A stretch of DNA of 64,000 bases from Halodesulfovibrio marinisediminis DSM 17456. GTDB taxonomy: Bacteria; Desulfobacterota; Desulfovibrionia; Desulfovibrionales; Desulfovibrionaceae. The translations under genes and the position numbers were made by a program. Shown in pieces: positions 16,636-25,613 of the stretch. Each line of letters opens with the position of its first letter. Positions within the stretch are counted from its first letter, which is position 1. The notes beneath the pieces are model-generated. The model was not told where the DNA came from. It ran no database searches and saw only the letters and a list, made by a program, of their open reading frames with translations. The stretch is taken from the NCBI RefSeq assembly GCF_900129975.1, contig NZ_FSRG01000006.1, positions 366,246-430,245 of the forward strand, in the 5' to 3' direction.

Positions 16636-17667
16636 CTATTTTCCAAACAGCTTTTTCTTTGCATCGTTCCACACCATTTCTGGCGTAATGGAATGCATAC
16701 AGTTAAAATGACCTTTCGGACATGTCTTAGGCCCATGAAGCCCACATGGACGGCATGCTATGTCTGTTTCAAGAACAGTTGAAGCATCGCCCCGAGGGAA
16801 AAAGCCCAGCTCGCGTACGGTAGGACCAAAGATGGCGGTCACAGGAGTTCGCTGCGCCCACGCGATATGCATCGGACCGGAATCGTTTGTAACGTAACAG
16901 TTCAGCTTGTTCAGATAGGCAGCAAGCTGAACAAGAGAAAGTGTACCGGAGCAATCGATGATCCGACCAGAATCCTTGGCACCGCTTTTTTCAATAACGT
17001 CTTGGGCCATCGGCTCTTCACCAGGACCGGCAAAAACCATCACCTGTGCACCTGCATCAATGGCCTTTGCAACCACATCAGCATAGTATTCAGCAGGCCA
17101 GCGCTTTGTTGCCCAAACAGAGCCTGGGTGAACCCCAAGCACTGGAGAATTTACATGCTCTGCCCAGAAGGCATCTGCATCATCATACGCAGTCTGCGGC
17201 AGCACCATTTCAGGCCAATCAAGAATATTTGTAATACCAAGTGGTTTAACCAGCTGCATGAGCCGTTCAATTTCTTCCAGCTCAGAAAATTTTCTGTCCA
17301 CTGTGGTAGTGTAGAACCAGTTATTAAACAGAGGCTTGTTGTAACCGATACGTGTATGGGCGGATGTCCAGCGTGCTATCACACCACTTCGAAAACTGGT
17401 ATGAGCTGAAATCCATAATGAATAATCCTTCTTGGCAAGTTCACGGCCATAGGACATGGCAGACAATATGGACTTCTGCGCACCACGTTTATCGTACGCA
17501 TACACATTGTCCAACTCAGGCTGGGCAACAAAAAGAGACTCCACACCCTTGCGGACATAAAAATCAACCGGAGCATCCGGAAATGCAGCTTTCACTGTTC
17601 GAATAAGTGGAAGCGTAAGGACGGCGTCTCCAAGAAAGGCGGTATTCCATATACCTATTCTGCCCAT
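16636..17667 (-). CDS. Lipopolysaccharide heptosyltransferase (glycosyltransferase family 9)
   Basis: A 343-residue GT9 enzyme that transfers L-glycero-D-manno-heptose from ADP-heptose to the LPS inner core at the cytoplasmic face of the inner membrane. The N-terminal IGIWNTAFLGDAVLTLPLIR and the nucleotide-binding block LGVHPGSVWATKRWPAEYYA, then CYVTNDSGPMHIAWA, match WaaF/RfaF. The start abuts the stop of the GmhB gene with no gap. The C-terminal Cys cluster ACRPCGLHGPKTCPKGHFNC is common in heptosyltransferases. Which heptose is added, I or II, cannot be settled here. Confidence 0.88.
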   Translation of the reverse strand: MGRIGIWNTAFLGDAVLTLPLIRTVKAAFPDAPVDFYVRKGVESLFVAQPELDNVYAYDKRGAQKSILSAMSYGRELAKKDYSLWISAHTSFRSGVIARWTSAHTRIGYNKPLFNNWFYTTTVDRKFSELEEIERLMQLVKPLGITNILDWPEMVLPQTAYDDADAFWAEHVNSPVLGVHPGSVWATKRWPAEYYADVVAKAIDAGAQVMVFAGPGEEPMAQDVIEKSGAKDSGRIIDCSGTLSLVQLAAYLNKLNCYVTNDSGPMHIAWAQRTPVTAIFGPTVRELGFFPRGDASTVLETDIACRPCGLHGPKTCPKGHFNCMHSITPEMVWNDAKKKLFGK

Positions 17668-18279
17668 TTACTTGTCCCCTTGTACCAACACTTCAGCAAC
17701 CCAGCGGGCTGCTGCTGTAAGATCTTTTGCAACAGCAAGAGTCCAGCCGTTTTCTGTGGACACAGTCACATATCCTGTTGCTTCATCCACCTCAGGAAGT
17801 TCCAATTTCTGGCGCTCTTTCTCGCCTTTACCGGTAAGAACCAGAATCGATGCTGCTAATCCAGCATTTTTGCCGAAATCAACATCAGCCTGTTTATCGC
17901 CAATCATAACGGATTCTTGCGGTAATAAGCCATACATATCTTTAAGTTGATTCCACATTCCCGTCTGCGGCTTACGGCAATCACACTCTTCGTCCGGTGT
18001 ATGAGGGCAAAAAACAGTATCTTCAATTATGGCACCAAACAGTTCTGCAAGCTCATCAAGTCGAACAGTACACGCGTGCAGATCATCTTCTGTAAAATAT
18101 CCACGACCGATGCCGGACTGGTTTGTGACAACATACATACGCATTTCTGCCTGCTGAAGCGCAGCAAGAGCTCTTCCACCGTCTGGAATAAGTTCCACAC
18201 CTTCCGGATCGGATAAGTAATGTTTGTCCACAATCACGGTACCGTCACGATCAAGCAGTATATTTTTAATCTGCGCCAT
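17668..18279 (-). CDS. gmhB: D-glycero-beta-D-manno-heptose-1,7-bisphosphate 7-phosphatase
   Basis: A 203-residue HAD-IIIA phosphatase for ADP-heptose biosynthesis, removing the 7-phosphate from heptose bisphosphate. The catalytic loop is LLDRDGTVIVDKHYL, motif II is VVTNQSGIGRGYF, the zinc loop is CPHTPDEECDCRKP and the last motif is MIGDKQADVDFGKNAG. The tail after about residue 165 is longer than the catalytic core needs. It precedes and touches the heptosyltransferase gene, consistent with a shared LPS core operon. Confidence 0.9.
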   Translation of the reverse strand: MAQIKNILLDRDGTVIVDKHYLSDPEGVELIPDGGRALAALQQAEMRMYVVTNQSGIGRGYFTEDDLHACTVRLDELAELFGAIIEDTVFCPHTPDEECDCRKPQTGMWNQLKDMYGLLPQESVMIGDKQADVDFGKNAGLAASILVLTGKGEKERQKLELPEVDEATGYVTVSTENGWTLAVAKDLTAAARWVAEVLVQGDK

Positions 18280-18710
18280 TTATTTTTTCCCTGCGTTTCT
18301 GTTATCAATTAAACTGGTAGTAGCGTTCGCGACTCTTTCGCACGGCAGTGAGTTTTTTGCAAGAAAATGAGGCCGAGATCAGATTCTGAATAACGGTAGT
18401 ATGATAGAAGCAGGTACCTTCGAATTTTTTTTATGATACTGTAATTTTTTTTGCAGCGTTAAGATATTGCTATCTGATTAGTTAGTTAATAATAATCAAA
18501 AGGAATCGCGACCAGCAAAGCACACAGCACAGCAGTGCTTTAAGTAGAAGCGACGGACGGCGAGTGTACTGATACGCCAACTCAGACAATACATGCACCG
18601 CCCACAATGGCAGCGTCTCTTAAGAGTGCACCAAAGAATACAATGCGGAAGCAGTCTACCGGCATGCCGCAATTATATCACTATTCATATATCTTACCTG
18701 AAGGAACTAC
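18280..18710. other. Intergenic region between divergent genes, no gene seen
   Basis: This 431-base gap between gmhB (minus) and the CNNM gene (plus) holds a small inverted repeat, AAAGCAC at 18517-18523 and GTGCTTT at 18535-18541. I see no clear RNA gene or small open frame with a ribosome site. Confidence 0.45.
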
Positions 18711-19754
18711 ATGTTTGAGTTAATAACCGCCGTTACATTTTCAATCGTTGTTTCGGCTACATGCTCTATTACCGAGGCTATTTTATACGCTCTTCCGTGG
18801 AGTCACATTGAACGACTTCGCAGCTCAGGCTCCAAGGCTGGTACACTGCTTTTTAAACTTCGCAGTGATGTTGAACGACCTATCACAGCCATTCTTACAC
18901 TGAACACCGTTGCAAACACTGCTGGTGCTACGATAGCTGGTGCTGCCTTCACTAAAGTCTACGGCGCAGAATACATGCCGTACTTTGCTATCGGTTTTAC
19001 CGTCAGCATCCTAATTTTTTCAGAGATTCTGCCTAAAACTATCGGAGTTTCATACGCCTCCCAACTAAGCAGGTTTATTGCAAGACCACTAAACTTTCTG
19101 GTTTTTTCGCTCACTCCTATCATTTATATTTGCTCATGGATGACACGCAAGCTTACACCTTCGGAAAAGGGCCCTAAAGCCACTGAAGATGACATCCTTG
19201 CCATCGTGAGCCTTTCACGGCGCGCAGGGCAAATCGAATCAAGCGAAGAAGTATCAATCAAAAACATTTTGTCACTCGATCTCAAGCACGTAAATGACGT
19301 TATGACACCACGTACCGTAACATTTACCCTGCCTGTAGATTTTACGGTAAAAGAAGCACAGCAACAGCTGGATTTGAATAATTACAGCCGCATTCCTGTA
19401 TATGCAGAAGACAACGAAGATATCGTAGGCGTTGTAATGCGCCGCTATATTTACGAAGAGCTTGCATCCGGCCGTACAGAAACCAGACTTTCTGAACTGA
19501 TGCGCCCTGTGCACTTTGTGCTCGATTCCGTCACACTTGATAAGGTGCTGAGAAACTTCCTTGAACGCAGGGACCATCTCTTTGTTGCCGTTGATGAATA
19601 CGGTGGCGTAAGCGGTGTTGTTTCGCTTGAGGATGTGCTTGAGGAAATTCTCGGCAAAGAAATTGTGGACGAAACTGACCGTGTCGATGACATGCAACTT
19701 CTTGCAAGAAAGAAAAGAAAACAGCTGGGTAAGAGAAAATTGATCAAGCGCTAA
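18711..19754 (+). CDS. CNNM/DUF21 and CBS domain membrane protein (hemolysin family)
   Basis: A 347-residue protein with an N-terminal DUF21 membrane domain (about residues 1-155, several helices, with the motif SITEAILYALPWSHI) and a pair of CBS domains at about 185-310 (DVMTPRTVTFTLPVD and RRDHLFVAVDEYGGVSGVVS). The VDEYGG block is typical of this family, which includes bacterial CorC/CNNM-type Mg2+ and cation exporters. The usual CorC/HlyC C-terminal domain is missing; the protein ends in a basic tail KKRKQLGKRKLIKR. The cation is not known from sequence. Confidence 0.85.
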   Translation: MFELITAVTFSIVVSATCSITEAILYALPWSHIERLRSSGSKAGTLLFKLRSDVERPITAILTLNTVANTAGATIAGAAFTKVYGAEYMPYFAIGFTVSILIFSEILPKTIGVSYASQLSRFIARPLNFLVFSLTPIIYICSWMTRKLTPSEKGPKATEDDILAIVSLSRRAGQIESSEEVSIKNILSLDLKHVNDVMTPRTVTFTLPVDFTVKEAQQQLDLNNYSRIPVYAEDNEDIVGVVMRRYIYEELASGRTETRLSELMRPVHFVLDSVTLDKVLRNFLERRDHLFVAVDEYGGVSGVVSLEDVLEEILGKEIVDETDRVDDMQLLARKKRKQLGKRKLIKR

Positions 19755-19804
19755 TAGTAATGTATAGCATAAAATATACACATTTTGCTTATCAACCCGG
19801 ATAC

Positions 19805-19855
19805 ACCCTGTTTTTTTCTACTTCAGAACCGCTGAACCGGAGTCAAAAACAGGGT
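19805..19855. repeat. Inverted repeat between CNNM gene and ccmE
   Basis: ACCCTGTTTTT (19805-19815) and AAAAACAGGGT (19845-19855) are exact 11-bp reverse complements 29 bases apart, with a small inner repeat TTCAG/CTGAA. There is no T-run on either side, so it is not a standard terminator. It may be a weak terminator or an mRNA structure before the ccm operon. Confidence 0.6.
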
Positions 19856-19995
19856 TTAGCGCTCCGTTACCCAAAACTATTTGTTGCAATGAAGCACCAA
19901 ACCAATTATTCGAAAAAGGCATCTGAACCGGGGGAGAAAGGCTCAGATAGCACAGGACATTTCTGTCCATAAACTCGACACTGTCAGGAGACACT

Positions 19996-20409
19996 ATGGC
20001 AAAGAAAAACGGCAAAAGCGTCTACATTGCTGCCCTGCTTCTTTTTTTAGGAGGCATCGGGTATCTGCTTTTCTCCGGTTTTTCACAAAACAGCGTATAC
20101 TTCCTGGAAGTTTCTGAAGCTTTGGCAATGAAACCGGACCAGCTTGGTTCTGCCCGTCTTTTCGGTACTGTTAAGGCAGGAGAGATCAAGCGTCATGAGG
20201 AGGGTCTGGGCGTCACCTTCATTCTTGAAGATGCTAAAGACAAGAAGCTTGTATTGCCTGTTGTATACAAGGGTGCTGTACCGGACACATTTAAAGCCGG
20301 TGCTGAAGTCATTGTTGAAGGTAACATTGACGACGCCACAAAGGCGTTTCAAGCCCGTACACTTATGACTAAATGTCCGTCGAAGTACGAAAAGAAAAAT
20401 AGGGAATAA
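19996..20409 (+). CDS. ccmE: Cytochrome c maturation haem chaperone CcmE, Cys variant
   Basis: A 137-residue periplasmic haem chaperone anchored by one N-terminal helix (residues about 9-28). It takes haem from CcmABCD and passes it to CcmF. The OB-fold beta core is clear (GTVKAGEIKRHEEGLGVTFILED). The haem-binding His of the classical H-x3-Y motif is replaced by Cys: the tail reads LMTKCPSKYEKK, with Cys127 and Tyr131. Such Cys-type CcmE is known from Desulfovibrio. It is the first gene of the ccm cluster, about 75 bases before ccmF. Confidence 0.92.
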   Translation: MAKKNGKSVYIAALLLFLGGIGYLLFSGFSQNSVYFLEVSEALAMKPDQLGSARLFGTVKAGEIKRHEEGLGVTFILEDAKDKKLVLPVVYKGAVPDTFKAGAEVIVEGNIDDATKAFQARTLMTKCPSKYEKKNRE

Positions 20410-20484
20410 CCAACCGCTGCACATCGGTCTTATTCCACCTGTACTACTTCCCCCACGTTGCCGTTTATCGGCTAAAGGAGCATT

Positions 20485-22398
20485 ATGCATCTCTTAGCAT
20501 TCTTGCTGCTTGTGGCGTCTTTGCTGTTTGCCATTGGCTTCGGCGCAGTTGCTGCATTGCAGATTTGGCAGGGACGCTCTACCCTGCTGCACTGGATCGA
20601 AAAATCACAGATGATGATCACAACACTCATCACTGTGAGTTCTTTCATTCTTCTCTGGGCGCTGGTTAACTTTGATTTCTCAAACTACTACGTATCAAGT
20701 TACACCAGTCTCGATCTTCCACTCTTCTACCGCATAACCGCCTTCTGGGCTGGGCAGGCAGGCTCATTACTGTTCTGGGCATGGTCTGTGGCTTTATGCG
20801 GCATCATTTTCCTTTACACTAACGCGTATAGAGCGCTTTCAGACGGCACAAAAATGTGGTTCTGGATGCTCTTCCTTACGTTTATCGGTTTCTTTTTATT
20901 CTTGTTAACCACTTGGTCCAACCCGTTTACACTTATCAGCCCAGTTCCGGCTGACGGTAACGGCTTGAACCCGCTGTTGCAGAACCCGGGTATGATTTTC
21001 CACCCGCCACTTCTGTTCCTCGGCTACGGTGGTTTCACAATTCCTAGCTGTCTTGCTCTTGCACAGGCTCTCAACAGAAGCCAGCATGAAGAAGCCAGTT
21101 GGACTGACGCATCCCGCAACATGATTCTGTTTGCATGGCTTACCCTTACCGCAGGTATTATCCTCGGTTGCTGGTGGTCATACATGGAACTCGGCTGGGG
21201 TGGTTACTGGGCATGGGACCCTGTAGAAAACGCATCACTTATCCCTTGGCTCGTAGGGTCTGCATTCCTGCACACCTCCGTTATTGAGTCACGCAGGGGT
21301 AAGCTGCACAGAACCAACACCTTCCTTGTTGCGCTCACAACTATCTCTGCTGTGTTTGCAACCTACCTTGTGCGTAGCGGTGTTGTTGAGTCCTTGCATG
21401 CATTTGGTGACGGTGGCGTTGGAACCCCACTGCTCATCTTTATTATCTTCTTTACCGCATTGTCCCTGTTTGCATCTGTAACCAGCAAAAACCCGAAAGC
21501 TAAGCCAATGGCTGAACTCTTCAGCCGCGAAGGCCTGCTTCTGGTTACTGCATGGTTCCTTATTGCACTTGGCGTTATCATCCTCATTGCTACAATGTGG
21601 CCAGTATTCTCCAAGTTCTTTACAAGCAACCCTCAGGGACTTGAACAAGACTTCTATAACAAAGTCTGTATGCCTCTGGCAGCAATCATCTCCGTACTGC
21701 TGATGATCTGTCCTTGGATGAAATGGAAAGGCGGCGTTAAAAGCAGCATGATGCTCAGCACCATTACCGGTGTATTTATCGCTACCGGTGTGGGCATGTA
21801 TATTGCCGGATACCAAATTCCTGTTTCCATCCTTGCTGTAGGCTCTGCTGCCGGCTGTATCGCCGGAATCATTATGCTTTTCGCTACAGATGCTTCTGTA
21901 CGTAAAAGCAATCGTGCCATCGGTGCATACGGTGTTCACGTCGGTGTGGCGCTTATCGTTATCGGTATCGCGTTCTCAGGCCCGTACAAGCAGGAGATTC
22001 AGACTCAACTCAGTCGTGGCGGAACAGCTACTCTTGAGGAATACACCTTCAAATACAAAGAGCTTTATGAAGGTGAAGCAGTAGAATACATCTTCCTGCA
22101 AGCTGAAATTGACGTCTTCGAAGGCGACAAATATCTCGGCACCCTTGAGCCTCAGCGCCGCATTTACAAAAAATTCGGTAATAACAGGACATTCGCAGAA
22201 GTATCCATTATCCCGTCTCTTGGCGAAGAACTCTACTCTTCTCTTTTAGGGGCTGACGCAAAAGGTAACATTTCTGTCACCTTGAGTATTGAACCAATGG
22301 TTAACTGGTTCTGGATTGGTGGTACGCTCATGTGTCTCTTCCCGTTCATCGGGTTCACCAGATTCCGCAAATCTGAAAAGGTAACGGATGCTGCTTAA
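20485..22398 (+). CDS. ccmF: Cytochrome c haem lyase subunit CcmF
   Basis: A 637-residue polytopic membrane protein that attaches haem to the CxxCH motifs of apocytochromes c on the periplasmic side. The WWD haem-handling motif reads WGGYWAWDPVENASLIPWL. Conserved His sites occur in the flanking loops (PGMIFHPPLLFLGYGG and TNTFLVALTTISAVFATYLV). The C-terminal periplasmic domain (after about residue 505) is followed by a last helix. The stop overlaps the start of ccmA by 11 bases. Confidence 0.95.
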   Translation: MHLLAFLLLVASLLFAIGFGAVAALQIWQGRSTLLHWIEKSQMMITTLITVSSFILLWALVNFDFSNYYVSSYTSLDLPLFYRITAFWAGQAGSLLFWAWSVALCGIIFLYTNAYRALSDGTKMWFWMLFLTFIGFFLFLLTTWSNPFTLISPVPADGNGLNPLLQNPGMIFHPPLLFLGYGGFTIPSCLALAQALNRSQHEEASWTDASRNMILFAWLTLTAGIILGCWWSYMELGWGGYWAWDPVENASLIPWLVGSAFLHTSVIESRRGKLHRTNTFLVALTTISAVFATYLVRSGVVESLHAFGDGGVGTPLLIFIIFFTALSLFASVTSKNPKAKPMAELFSREGLLLVTAWFLIALGVIILIATMWPVFSKFFTSNPQGLEQDFYNKVCMPLAAIISVLLMICPWMKWKGGVKSSMMLSTITGVFIATGVGMYIAGYQIPVSILAVGSAAGCIAGIIMLFATDASVRKSNRAIGAYGVHVGVALIVIGIAFSGPYKQEIQTQLSRGGTATLEEYTFKYKELYEGEAVEYIFLQAEIDVFEGDKYLGTLEPQRRIYKKFGNNRTFAEVSIIPSLGEELYSSLLGADAKGNISVTLSIEPMVNWFWIGGTLMCLFPFIGFTRFRKSEKVTDAA

Positions 22399-23035
22399 AC
22401 TGGACAAGGTTGCTAAGTTTTATGGCAACCGTCTGATCATCAAGGATGTTTCCTGCACGGTGGAACCGGGTACAGTAACAATACTGGCCGGCCCTAACGG
22501 TGCGGGCAAATCAACCTTACTCAAGATAATGGCAGGTCTTTCCGAGCCGACAGCCGGAAAGGTAGAGCTTACGGTAGAAAACGACAACATCGGATACGTA
22601 GGGCACCAAACCTTCATTTATCCCGACTTGTCAGCCATTGAGAACTTGGCATTCTGGTCTTCCCTTCACGGGCAGAAGAGTGACGAGAAAACACTGCTTG
22701 CCGCACTCGACCGTGTAGAGCTTAAACGCTTTGCATTTGAGCGCGCAGGTTGTTTCTCACGCGGTATGGCGCAGCGTTTGAACCTTGCCCGTGTATTTTT
22801 GCTTCAGCCTTCCCTTATCCTGCTTGATGAGCCGGGGACAGGACTCGATGTTCGTTCTATGAACATCCTGCATAACGAAATTGCTGCTGCAAAAGAGCGC
22901 GGTGCAGGGCTTGTGTGGATCAGCCACTCCGTTGCATCCGACCTTGTACGCGCAGACAAAGTACTCGCTATCCGTGACAAGAAAGTTGAGTACTTTGGGG
23001 ATGCTAAGGGATACACACCGGAGGCGGTATGTTAA
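22388..23035 (+). CDS. ccmA: Haem exporter ATPase CcmA
   Basis: A 215-residue ABC ATPase that energises release of holo-CcmE from the CcmABCD complex. Walker A is GPNGAGKSTLLKI, the signature region is CFSRGMAQRLNLARVFL (an S-R-G-M variant usual in CcmA) and Walker B is LILLDEPGTGLD. It overlaps both ccmF upstream and ccmB downstream, indicating translational coupling. Confidence 0.95.
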   Translation: MLLKLDKVAKFYGNRLIIKDVSCTVEPGTVTILAGPNGAGKSTLLKIMAGLSEPTAGKVELTVENDNIGYVGHQTFIYPDLSAIENLAFWSSLHGQKSDEKTLLAALDRVELKRFAFERAGCFSRGMAQRLNLARVFLLQPSLILLDEPGTGLDVRSMNILHNEIAAAKERGAGLVWISHSVASDLVRADKVLAIRDKKVEYFGDAKGYTPEAVC

Positions 23036-23706
23036 AAGCTGCTGTTTCCATTGCTGCAAAAGACCTGAAACTTGTGCTCGCACGAGGAACAGGACTTATT
23101 CAAGCGCTTCTACTCGGCTTACTGCTTATCTTTGTATTCAGTTTGTCCCAACAGATCGGTGAAAAAATGAGTGCACAGGCTGCTGCTGCCATCTTCTGGC
23201 TGGCATCAGTATTCTGTCAGGTACTTGTCTTTAATACATTATTCAGTCTAGAAGAACAGAACGGCGCACGCTTCGGTCTACTCCTTTCCCCTGCTCCTGT
23301 GCAGGCGATATGGATAGGCAAAGCCCTCGGCGGATTTGCTCTTCTGTTATGTGCACAAGCAGTATTCTTACCGGCAACTATTGTATTCTTAGGTCAATCC
23401 GTATCCGACTTATGGCATATCGGACTGGCAATGCTTCTTGCCATTGACCTTGGATTAATATTGCTCGGTGCGCTGCTCGGTGCGCTTTCTCAGGGACAGG
23501 CTGCAAAAGAGTCCTTACTCTCTATCATCCTGTTCCCGTTGCTTATTCCTATTCTCCTCGCAGGGGTGCGTGTTGGTTCTGCCGCGTTTTCCGGTATCAT
23601 TCCGGAAGGCTTCGGCGACTGGCTGGGCATTGCCTGTGCATTTGATGCGCTGTTTGGCGCCGCAGGGCTTCTACTCTTCGGCTACATCTACAGCGGCGAA
23701 GAATAA
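23029..23706 (+). CDS. ccmB: Haem exporter membrane protein CcmB
   Basis: A 225-residue protein with six hydrophobic segments, the membrane partner of CcmA. FSLEEQNGARFGLLLSPAP and the following IWIGKALGGFALLL are the conserved CcmB loop. Its start overlaps the end of ccmA by 7 bases. A gap of about 120 bases without a gene separates it from ccmC. Confidence 0.93.
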   Translation: MLKAAVSIAAKDLKLVLARGTGLIQALLLGLLLIFVFSLSQQIGEKMSAQAAAAIFWLASVFCQVLVFNTLFSLEEQNGARFGLLLSPAPVQAIWIGKALGGFALLLCAQAVFLPATIVFLGQSVSDLWHIGLAMLLAIDLGLILLGALLGALSQGQAAKESLLSIILFPLLIPILLAGVRVGSAAFSGIIPEGFGDWLGIACAFDALFGAAGLLLFGYIYSGEE

Positions 23707-23831
23707 GAGGATGGCGCAACCGCACTTGCTGCGGTACTCCGTCACCCCAGAATAGGAAACACTTTGTCAGTAACTGGCTGCTTTGCTATACAAAACAGTC
23801 GGATATGCAGATAACAGTTACAGAGGATATG

Positions 23832-24506
23832 ATGCGAACAAAATGGATAGCACCTGTGGCACTTTTAGCCGCACCGGCGATGGCATTATGCCAGTACCTC
23901 ATCTACCAGTATGCCCCTGTTGAACAGATTATGGGCATTGTGCAGAAGGTGTTCTATACCCATCTGCCGCTGGCATGGTGGTCACTCTTCAGCTTCTTCT
24001 GTGTATTCATTGCCTCCATCCTGTATTTGAAAACCCGCAGACGTTTCTGGGATAATGTTGCAGCAGCGTCTGCAGAAGTGGGTGTTCTTTTCAGCGGTCT
24101 GGCACTGGTTACCGGAATGATCTGGGGCCGACACAGCTGGGGTGTATGGTGGACATGGGACCCTCGTCTCACCACTACCCTTGTTATGTGGTTCGTATAT
24201 GCGGGCTACTTAATCCTTCGCTCCATGTCCCTTTCAACAGAACGTAAAGCTGTGGTCAGCTCTGTTGTCGGCATTGCCGCCTTCATTGATGTACCTCTTG
24301 TATTTCTTTCCGCACGCTTGTGGCGCTCCATCCACCCTGCTGTATTCAGCAGCAAATCTGGTGGACTGGAACCGGAAATGAAGCTGACAGCAATTGTCTG
24401 TGTTATCTGTTTCGGTCTTGTGTGGGCTGCCTTAGTTGGTCTCCGTACATCACAGATGGCTCTTTCAGACCGTATTGATAGTCTGACAACACACGACGAA
24501 ATATAG
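23832..24506 (+). CDS. ccmC: Haem transporter CcmC
   Basis: A six-helix membrane protein of about 224 residues that loads haem onto CcmE. The WWD motif reads SWGVWWTWDPRLTTTLVMWF, and flanking His residues occur in YTHLPLAWWSL and WRSIHPAVF. The frame is open from 23805; ATG codons at 23829 and 23832 follow an AGAGG site, and 23832 has the better spacing. The C-terminal 39 residues, ending ALSDRIDSLTTHDEI, recur in diverged form in the small ORF immediately downstream. Confidence 0.93.
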   Translation: MRTKWIAPVALLAAPAMALCQYLIYQYAPVEQIMGIVQKVFYTHLPLAWWSLFSFFCVFIASILYLKTRRRFWDNVAAASAEVGVLFSGLALVTGMIWGRHSWGVWWTWDPRLTTTLVMWFVYAGYLILRSMSLSTERKAVVSSVVGIAAFIDVPLVFLSARLWRSIHPAVFSSKSGGLEPEMKLTAIVCVICFGLVWAALVGLRTSQMALSDRIDSLTTHDEI

Positions 24507-24538
24507 CTGTCTAAAGAAAAAACGCACAAGGCTTCAAC

Positions 24539-24694
24539 ATGGAACACTCCATCTGGTCTCTCATGACAAATCTGGCAGTTACCATATGTGTTATCTGTTC
24601 CGGCCTTATCTGCACAGCAGTTGTTGGAATTCGTTCTTCAAAAATTGCACTTTCTGACAGCATTAAACCGTTAACAAATCATAACGAAATATAA
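24539..24694 (+). CDS. Chimeric CcmD-head/CcmC-tail microprotein (51 aa)
   Basis: A 51-residue open frame between ccmC and ccmD. Residues 1-14 (MEHSIWSLMTNLAV) match the CcmD start MESSNWLLMANVAV at 9 of 14 positions. Residues 13-51 match the last 39 residues of CcmC with no gap, 21 of 39 identical, ending ALSDSIKPLTNHNEI. The DNA before its ATG (CACAAGGCTT) resembles that before ccmD (CACAAGGCACTT). The simplest reading is a tandem duplication of the ccmC-ccmD junction that fused a ccmD head to a ccmC tail. One membrane helix is predicted. The frame stayed open despite much divergence, so it may be functional. Confidence 0.75.
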   Translation: MEHSIWSLMTNLAVTICVICSGLICTAVVGIRSSKIALSDSIKPLTNHNEI

Positions 24695-24730
24695 CCGCCT
24701 GAATTCACAAGGCACTTAAGGAGATTCATC

Positions 24731-24865
24731 ATGGAAAGCTCCAACTGGCTCCTCATGGCTAACGTTGCAGTATGGGTTGGCATTGCAGGCTACCTCTTCT
24801 TTATCGCACGCAAACACTGCGAGCTGAGCAAGCGCGTTCGTCAAATGGAGTTGCTGAATGACTAA
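24731..24865 (+). CDS. ccmD: Haem exporter small subunit CcmD
   Basis: A 44-residue single-helix membrane protein. It is preceded by a good AAGGAG site and overlaps the start of the following TPR gene (ATGACTAA). The N-terminal helix (VAVWVGIAGYLFFIA) followed by a basic, charged tail (RKHCELSKRVRQMELL) is the CcmD pattern. CcmD stabilises the CcmABC complex and is needed for release of holo-CcmE. Its position directly after ccmC supports the call. Confidence 0.85.
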   Translation: MESSNWLLMANVAVWVGIAGYLFFIARKHCELSKRVRQMELLND

Positions 24866-25433
24866 TGCTCCAATAAAGCAGCCGACATCGGTTGCAAAAA
24901 TATTCATTGCTGCAATCCTTCTAGGATTTGCTGCAATGCTCGTAACGTCCGGTATATACCGTACAAAGAACCCGAACCTGACAAAAGTTGTTCAGGTTCG
25001 CAAAGAAGAATCCGGACAGGCACAAAATACTAACGCGGCCCACATTGCAGATCTCATGGGGAAACTCAAAAAAGATCCTAACAATGTGAAGCTGATTGAA
25101 GAAATTGCTCAGCACTTCATGGAAGATGGAGAGTTCAGTCAGGCACGTAAGTTTATCCAGCGCGGCATTGCCGCTCAGCCTAACAACGCGCATCTGTTCT
25201 ACATGCTCGGCATGGCTAATTTTAAGCTGCAAAGCTTTAAAAAAGCTGCCAGCGCATTTGAGACCTCACTAACTATTGCGGAAGATCCTTCTGCGCGCTA
25301 TAACCTCGGCGTGCTGCTCAAGTACTACTTGGATAAACCGGCAGAAGCTAACGAGCAGTTCGAAAAGATCGTCAATTCTTCTGCCAATAAAGAGCTTAAA
25401 GCCGCAGCGCAAAAAGAACTCAATGACAAATAA
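24858..25433 (+). CDS. TPR protein of the cytochrome c maturation cluster (CcmI-like)
   Basis: A 191-residue protein with one N-terminal membrane helix (about residues 13-33) and three to four tetratricopeptide repeats at about 65-190 (for example NNAHLFYMLGMANFKLQSFK). It overlaps ccmD by 8 bases and ends the ccm cluster before a strong terminator. A periplasmic TPR protein here would fit a CcmI-type role in holding apocytochromes. No CcmG or CcmH gene is present, so the protein may partly take over apocytochrome handling. This role is inferred from context. Confidence 0.8.
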   Translation: MTNAPIKQPTSVAKIFIAAILLGFAAMLVTSGIYRTKNPNLTKVVQVRKEESGQAQNTNAAHIADLMGKLKKDPNNVKLIEEIAQHFMEDGEFSQARKFIQRGIAAQPNNAHLFYMLGMANFKLQSFKKAASAFETSLTIAEDPSARYNLGVLLKYYLDKPAEANEQFEKIVNSSANKELKAAAQKELNDK

Positions 25434-25456
25434 AATTAAACAATTACTGTAAAGCC

Positions 25457-25491
25457 AAAAGCGCATTGCACTTGCAATGCGCTTTTTTTTT
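25457..25491 (+). terminator. Intrinsic terminator of the ccm operon
   Basis: The stem AAAAGCGCATTGCA with TGCAATGCGCTTTT around a CT loop is followed by a long T-run, about 25 bases after the TPR gene. Confidence 0.95.
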
Positions 25492-25613
25492 ACCTGTTAC
25501 GTGCCGTGCACGTAGTATGTGTGTCTCATTCTGTATCAGAGCATCTTTTAATGCTTTTATGATATAGTAACTATGCAATCGGTTTCACTACTACTAAAAA
25601 GTATAAACAACCG

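Noticed and set aside
24507..24730. Frameshifted second part of ccmC
   Set aside because: ccmC is already full length with a normal end; the following frame has its own start with CcmD-like residues, so it is a duplication product and not a frameshift.
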